DNA of 64,000 bases from NORP240 sp046047495 (GTDB lineage: Bacteria; Pseudomonadota; Gammaproteobacteria; Pseudomonadales; Pseudohongiellaceae). The stretch lies in NCBI GenBank assembly GCA_046047495.1, contig JBJOHV010000055.1:1-64000 (forward strand). The letters are read 5' to 3'. This document shows, one piece after another, positions 60,487-64,000 of the stretch (positions are counted from its first letter, which is position 1; every line of letters begins with the position of its first letter). The position numbers and the translations under genes were made by a program. The notes beneath the pieces were generated by a model, which saw nothing but the letters and a program-made list of their open reading frames with translations, was not told where the DNA came from and searched no databases.

Positions 60487-61617
60487 ATGAAAAATGTGCG
60501 ATGTTTGGCCACGTGGTTTTTCGCTGTCAGTGTGAGTCTGCCCGCTTTGGGGCAGGGCCTGCCGGATGCCGGACCGAGTCCCTACGAGTTCATCACCGAA
60601 TCCTGGATCAAACCGTTTGGTGCCGAGGGCTTCACCTTCGGCGGCACCTCCAGTGTGGTGGTGGAGTCGCCGGACCGCATCTTTATCCTGCAACGTGGCG
60701 AGACCCAGTTGCCCGACCCCCTGCCGCCGGAGTACACCAGCTTCGCCGGCTCCATGGGCTGGAATGTCCTGCGGGGCATGGGCCGTGTGTGGCAGAACTG
60801 CATCTATGTCATCGACAGTGAAGGCAATGTGCTGGAGATCTGGGATCAGTGGGATCACCTGTTTGTGGGCACCGACGGTCCAGGACCCCACAAATTGCGC
60901 ATCAGCCCCTATGACCCTGACAGGAAACTGTGGCTGGTGGATGAGACGGGCCACATCATCTATGTATTTTCCAATGACGGCAGCCGGCTGGTCATGACCC
61001 TGGGAGAGAAGAACATCTCCGGCCGCGACGAGACCCACTACCACCTTCCCCAGGACGTGGCCTTCCTGCCCGACGGCAAGTTCCTGGTGGCCGACGGACT
61101 GGGGGACAACAAGCGCATCGTGATTCGCGATGCCGATGGCAGCTACCTCGGCGAATTCGGCGAGGGGGGCGATGCTCCCCATCAGTTTGCCAGTGTGCAC
61201 TCCATGGCCTGGGGTCCCAATGAACACCTGTATGCCCTGGATCGCGACAAGCGCGACGTCAAGGTGTTTCGACAAGTGGCTGACAGGAACGCCGGCGACT
61301 ATCCCCGGTTCGAGTATGTGAAAACCTGGGCCGGTCTCGGACTGCCCCTGGACATCACGGTCAGCGACAATGCCGCCTGGGTGACGGACCTGAATCCTCC
61401 CAAGGTCGTGAAATTTGATCTGGAAGGCACCCCCAGCTATGTGTTCAACCTGCCGGTGGAAGGGCCCGACATGTGGATCGAGATGCACGCCCTGTCCGTC
61501 GACGAGCAGGGCAATCTCTACGCCACCGACAACCAGGCGGGCCGCCCGCAGAAACTGGTGCCGAAGCCGGATGCGGATCCCTCGCTGATCATCGGGCAGC
61601 CCTACGTCCCGCGCTGA
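60487..61617 (+). CDS. Exported NHL-repeat beta-propeller, peptidylglycine-lyase-like
   Basis: A 376-aa protein with signal peptide (residues 1-22, PALGQ). NHL-type blades are visible: LWLVDETGHIIYVFSNDGS, HLPQDVAFLPDGKFLVADGLGDNKRIVIRDADGSYLGEFGEGGDAPHQF, VHSMAWGPNEHLYALDRD, LSVDEQGNLYATDNQAGRPQKL. This order resembles the lyase domain of peptidyl-alpha-hydroxyglycine alpha-amidating enzymes, but the catalytic residues were not confirmed. GGGAG precedes the start. It lies 67 nt after ggt, probably in one transcript. Confidence 0.82.
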   Translation: MKNVRCLATWFFAVSVSLPALGQGLPDAGPSPYEFITESWIKPFGAEGFTFGGTSSVVVESPDRIFILQRGETQLPDPLPPEYTSFAGSMGWNVLRGMGRVWQNCIYVIDSEGNVLEIWDQWDHLFVGTDGPGPHKLRISPYDPDRKLWLVDETGHIIYVFSNDGSRLVMTLGEKNISGRDETHYHLPQDVAFLPDGKFLVADGLGDNKRIVIRDADGSYLGEFGEGGDAPHQFASVHSMAWGPNEHLYALDRDKRDVKVFRQVADRNAGDYPRFEYVKTWAGLGLPLDITVSDNAAWVTDLNPPKVVKFDLEGTPSYVFNLPVEGPDMWIEMHALSVDEQGNLYATDNQAGRPQKLVPKPDADPSLIIGQPYVPR

Positions 61618-61649
61618 GCGGTGCCGTACTGGAATCCTGACTGCAGGTC

Positions 61650-64000
61650 ATGGGTGCGACAATGACAACGCCGTGGTTGACGGGCAGTGATGTGAGCGAT
61701 GCCGAGGCGCTGGCCCTGGTAGACGCTGCCGACACGGCTGCCCTGACTGCGGCCGCTGCCGGGCTGCGTGACCTGGGCTTTGGCAGCATCGTGACCTATT
61801 CTCGCAAGGTCTTCATTCCGCTCACCCATCTGTGCCGTGACGTGTGCCATTACTGCACGTTTGCCAAGACTCCCCGGCACATCGGGCAGGCCTATATGCC
61901 CATCGACCAGGTGTTGGCACTGTGCCACCAGGGCGCCGCCATGGGGTGCCAGGAGGCATTGTTCACCCTCGGGGAGAAGCCGGAGCTGCGCTACAGCGCG
62001 GCCCGCACCGCCCTGGATGAACTCGGCATGGCCACCACCCTCGAGTACGTGCGGGATGTGGCGGCCCGGGTGCTGGCGGAAACCGGCCTGCTGCCCCATA
62101 TCAATGCGGGGTGCATGACGGCGGAAGAGATCGCCATGCTGCGCCCTGTCAGTGCCTCCATGGGCATCATGCTGGAATCCGCATCGCCGCGTCTGTGCAA
62201 AAAAGGCATGCCTCACTATGGCTCTCCCGACAAGGACCCTGCGCTGCGTCTGCAGACCATTGCCCTGGCGGGACAGCAGCAGGTGCCATTCACCTCCGGC
62301 ATCCTGATCGGCATCGGTGAAACCCGCCGGGAACGCATCGAAGCCCTGCTGGCCCTGCGTCGCCTGCACCGGCAATACGGCCATATCCAGGAAATCATCG
62401 TGCAGAATTTCCGTGCCAAACCGGGGACCCGCATGGCCCGGGCTCCGGAGCCGGATCTCGAGGATCTGCTGTGGACCATAGCCGTTGCGCGCCTGATCTT
62501 CGGTGCATCCATGAGCATCCAGGCGCCACCCAATCTCAGCCCCGGCGTCCTGCCAAAGCTGATTGCCGCCGGCATCGACGACTGGGGTGGGGTATCGCCG
62601 CTGACACCCGATCATGTGAACCCGGAAGCCCCCTGGCCCCATCTGGATCAGCTGGCCCGGGAGACAGCGGCGGCAGGCAAGTTTCTCGAACAGCGCTTGA
62701 CCGTTTATCCGCGGTTTGCCCGGGAACCCGCGCGTTGGCTGGATGCCAGGGTGCTTCCTGCGGTGTTACAGCAATTGGACAGTGAAGGGTTTGCCCGGCG
62801 CGACGGGTGGACCGCAGGGGAGAGTCTGCAGGTGCCCGCCATCGAGTCCGCCCTGATGCAGGGTGAGGTGGCGCTGCAGCAGGTAACGCCCGCTGTGGTC
62901 GACGTCGTGGCCCGGTGCGAAGCCGGGGAAGCCGTCGACGAGGACAGCATCCGGCAATTGTTTGAGGTCAGGGGTACGGATTTCGCGTATGTTACCCACC
63001 GTGCCGATGCCCTGCGCCAGGCCGTGTGCGGCGACACCGTGAGCTATGTGGTCAACCGCAACATCAATTACACCAATGTGTGCTACTTCAAGTGCCAGTT
63101 CTGTGCGTTTTCACGGGGCAAGCACAGCGAGAACCTGCGCGGCAAACCCTATGACATCAGTGCCGAGGAAATGGCGCGCCGTTGTACCGAAGCCTGGGAA
63201 CGGGGCGCTACCGAGGTGTGCATGCAGGGCGGCATCCATCCGGACTACACGGGCCAGACCTATCTGGACATCCTGCACACGGTGCGCACCGCCACACCCC
63301 ACATGCACATCCATGCATTTTCACCGCTGGAAGTGTGGCAGGGCGCTGCCACACTGGGCATCAGCCTGGAGGATTTTCTGCTGCAGCTCAAGCTGGCGGG
63401 TCTGGATACCCTGCCGGGCACCGCGGCGGAAATTCTCCACGATGAAGTGCGCGAACACCTGTGCCCTGACAAGCTTACCAGCGATCAATGGCTGACGGTG
63501 ATGGAGGCTGCCCACCGGACCGGCTTCCGCACCACCGCCACCATCATGTACGGTCATATCGACACACCCCGACACTGGGCCCGTCATCTGTGGCGGCTGC
63601 GGGAGCTGCAGGCCCGCACCGGGGGATTCACGGAATTCGTACCGCTGCCCTATGTGGCCATGGAAGCCCCGTTATACCTCAAGGGCCACTCACGGCGTGG
63701 ACCCACGTTCCGCGAGGCTGTGCTGATGCACGCCGTGGCCCGGCTGGTGTTCCACGGTCACATCGACAACATCCAGGCTTCCTGGGTGAAGATGGGCAGG
63801 GCCGGGGTGGCCGCCTGTCTGCAGGCCGGCTGCAATGATGTGGGGGGCAGTCTGATGAACGAGAGCATCACCCGTGCCGCCGGTGCCAGCTTCGGCCAGG
63901 AATGGCCCCCAAGCCAGATCGAGGAAGCCCTGCGTGCCATGGGCCGAATCCCCCGCATGCGCACCACCCTGTATGCCGATGCCCCGGTTGAACGCCGTGC
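61650..64000 (+). CDS. fbiC: FO synthase, CofG-CofH fusion (3' partial)
   Basis: At least 783 codons, open at the window end; no stop was met in frame. Two radical-SAM domains make FO (7,8-didemethyl-8-hydroxy-5-deazariboflavin) from tyrosine and a pyrimidine. CofG-like half: CRDVCHYCTF (Cys62, 66, 69), FTLGEKPE, HINAGCMT, MGIMLESAS, QNFRAKPGT. CofH-like half: VCYFKCQFCAFSRGK (Cys478, 482, 485), QGGIHPDYTGQTYLD, IHAFSPLEV, TIMYGHIDTP, EFVPLPYVAMEAPLY. The fused form is typical of Actinobacteria and some Proteobacteria. Start 61650 or 61662. It follows the NHL gene by 32 nt. Confidence 0.95.
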   Translation, partial: MGATMTTPWLTGSDVSDAEALALVDAADTAALTAAAAGLRDLGFGSIVTYSRKVFIPLTHLCRDVCHYCTFAKTPRHIGQAYMPIDQVLALCHQGAAMGCQEALFTLGEKPELRYSAARTALDELGMATTLEYVRDVAARVLAETGLLPHINAGCMTAEEIAMLRPVSASMGIMLESASPRLCKKGMPHYGSPDKDPALRLQTIALAGQQQVPFTSGILIGIGETRRERIEALLALRRLHRQYGHIQEIIVQNFRAKPGTRMARAPEPDLEDLLWTIAVARLIFGASMSIQAPPNLSPGVLPKLIAAGIDDWGGVSPLTPDHVNPEAPWPHLDQLARETAAAGKFLEQRLTVYPRFAREPARWLDARVLPAVLQQLDSEGFARRDGWTAGESLQVPAIESALMQGEVALQQVTPAVVDVVARCEAGEAVDEDSIRQLFEVRGTDFAYVTHRADALRQAVCGDTVSYVVNRNINYTNVCYFKCQFCAFSRGKHSENLRGKPYDISAEEMARRCTEAWERGATEVCMQGGIHPDYTGQTYLDILHTVRTATPHMHIHAFSPLEVWQGAATLGISLEDFLLQLKLAGLDTLPGTAAEILHDEVREHLCPDKLTSDQWLTVMEAAHRTGFRTTATIMYGHIDTPRHWARHLWRLRELQARTGGFTEFVPLPYVAMEAPLYLKGHSRRGPTFREAVLMHAVARLVFHGHIDNIQASWVKMGRAGVAACLQAGCNDVGGSLMNESITRAAGASFGQEWPPSQIEEALRAMGRIPRMRTTLYADAPVERR

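Overview
The window is a GC-rich, gene-dense chromosomal segment of a Gram-negative bacterium, almost certainly a gammaproteobacterium. Supporting signs are an rnf operon ending in nth, pilU, sbcB, dinG, rnt, class Ia nrdAB behind an NrdR box, a second-type EF-G, many Sec signal peptides, and an argF/grxD/rnt/pyrC/argG neighbourhood like that of Pseudomonas relatives. The mix of a class 3 RTX-type lipase, DUF6644 membrane proteins, NTF2-like secreted proteins and a fused FO synthase suggests a marine or environmental lineage (perhaps Halieaceae-like), but the taxon is inference. No tRNA, rRNA, CRISPR array or transposase gene was seen.

Layout. 1-3.2 kb: end of fusA with a terminator, a GNAT acetyltransferase, and an AT-richer higBA toxin-antitoxin pair. 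3.3-6 kb: a minus-strand cluster of a ubiquitin-like MoaD/ThiS protein, a BNR beta-propeller and two DUF6644 membrane proteins. 6.1-17.2 kb: mostly exported proteins (TPR protein, lipocalin/NTF2 proteins, RTX-type lipase, M1 aminopeptidase, subclass B3 metallo-beta-lactamase-fold protein, small lipoprotein). 17.2-21.1 kb: ilvD, then the alkylation-repair pair ada-alkA fusion and ogt. 21.2-27.4 kb: a single-TM protein, a MATE exporter, an XdhC-like protein, an exported WG-PDLQG protein and an amidase. 27.4-37.4 kb: pilU, pyrB, sbcB, a PlsC-type acyltransferase, a DUF349 protein and dinG. 37.4-43.6 kb: an exported cyclophilin, a MobA-like nucleotidyltransferase, a small acidic protein and nrdB/nrdA. 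44.2-50.8 kb: arginine and pyrimidine genes argF, pyrC and argG with hydantoinase B, grxD and rnt. 50.8-58.4 kb: a YebC-family gene, then a minus-strand operon Deg-like protease - rnfA - rnfB - rnfC - rnfD - rnfE - nth. 58.6-64 kb: gamma-glutamyltransferase, an NHL beta-propeller and a CofG-CofH fusion (fbiC) running off the end.

The most striking observation is the Rnf operon. It lacks rnfG (rnfD and rnfE overlap by 13 nt), and at all four positions where RnfA and RnfE normally supply cysteines to the intramembrane [2Fe-2S] cluster the residues are Ser, Ser, Ser and Thr. RnfA has no cysteine at all. RnfB, RnfC and the flavin-site Thr of RnfD look intact. This is the coordinated loss of one linked part of the electron path, so the complex may work by a different route.

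Two intergenic repeat families stand out. One is a 27-28 bp inverted repeat of tandem 8-mers (four copies); it supplies the stop codons of nth and of the XdhC-like gene. The other is a 54-nt core with a compensated inner hairpin (three copies), each copy sitting in the loop of a different, unrelated inverted repeat.
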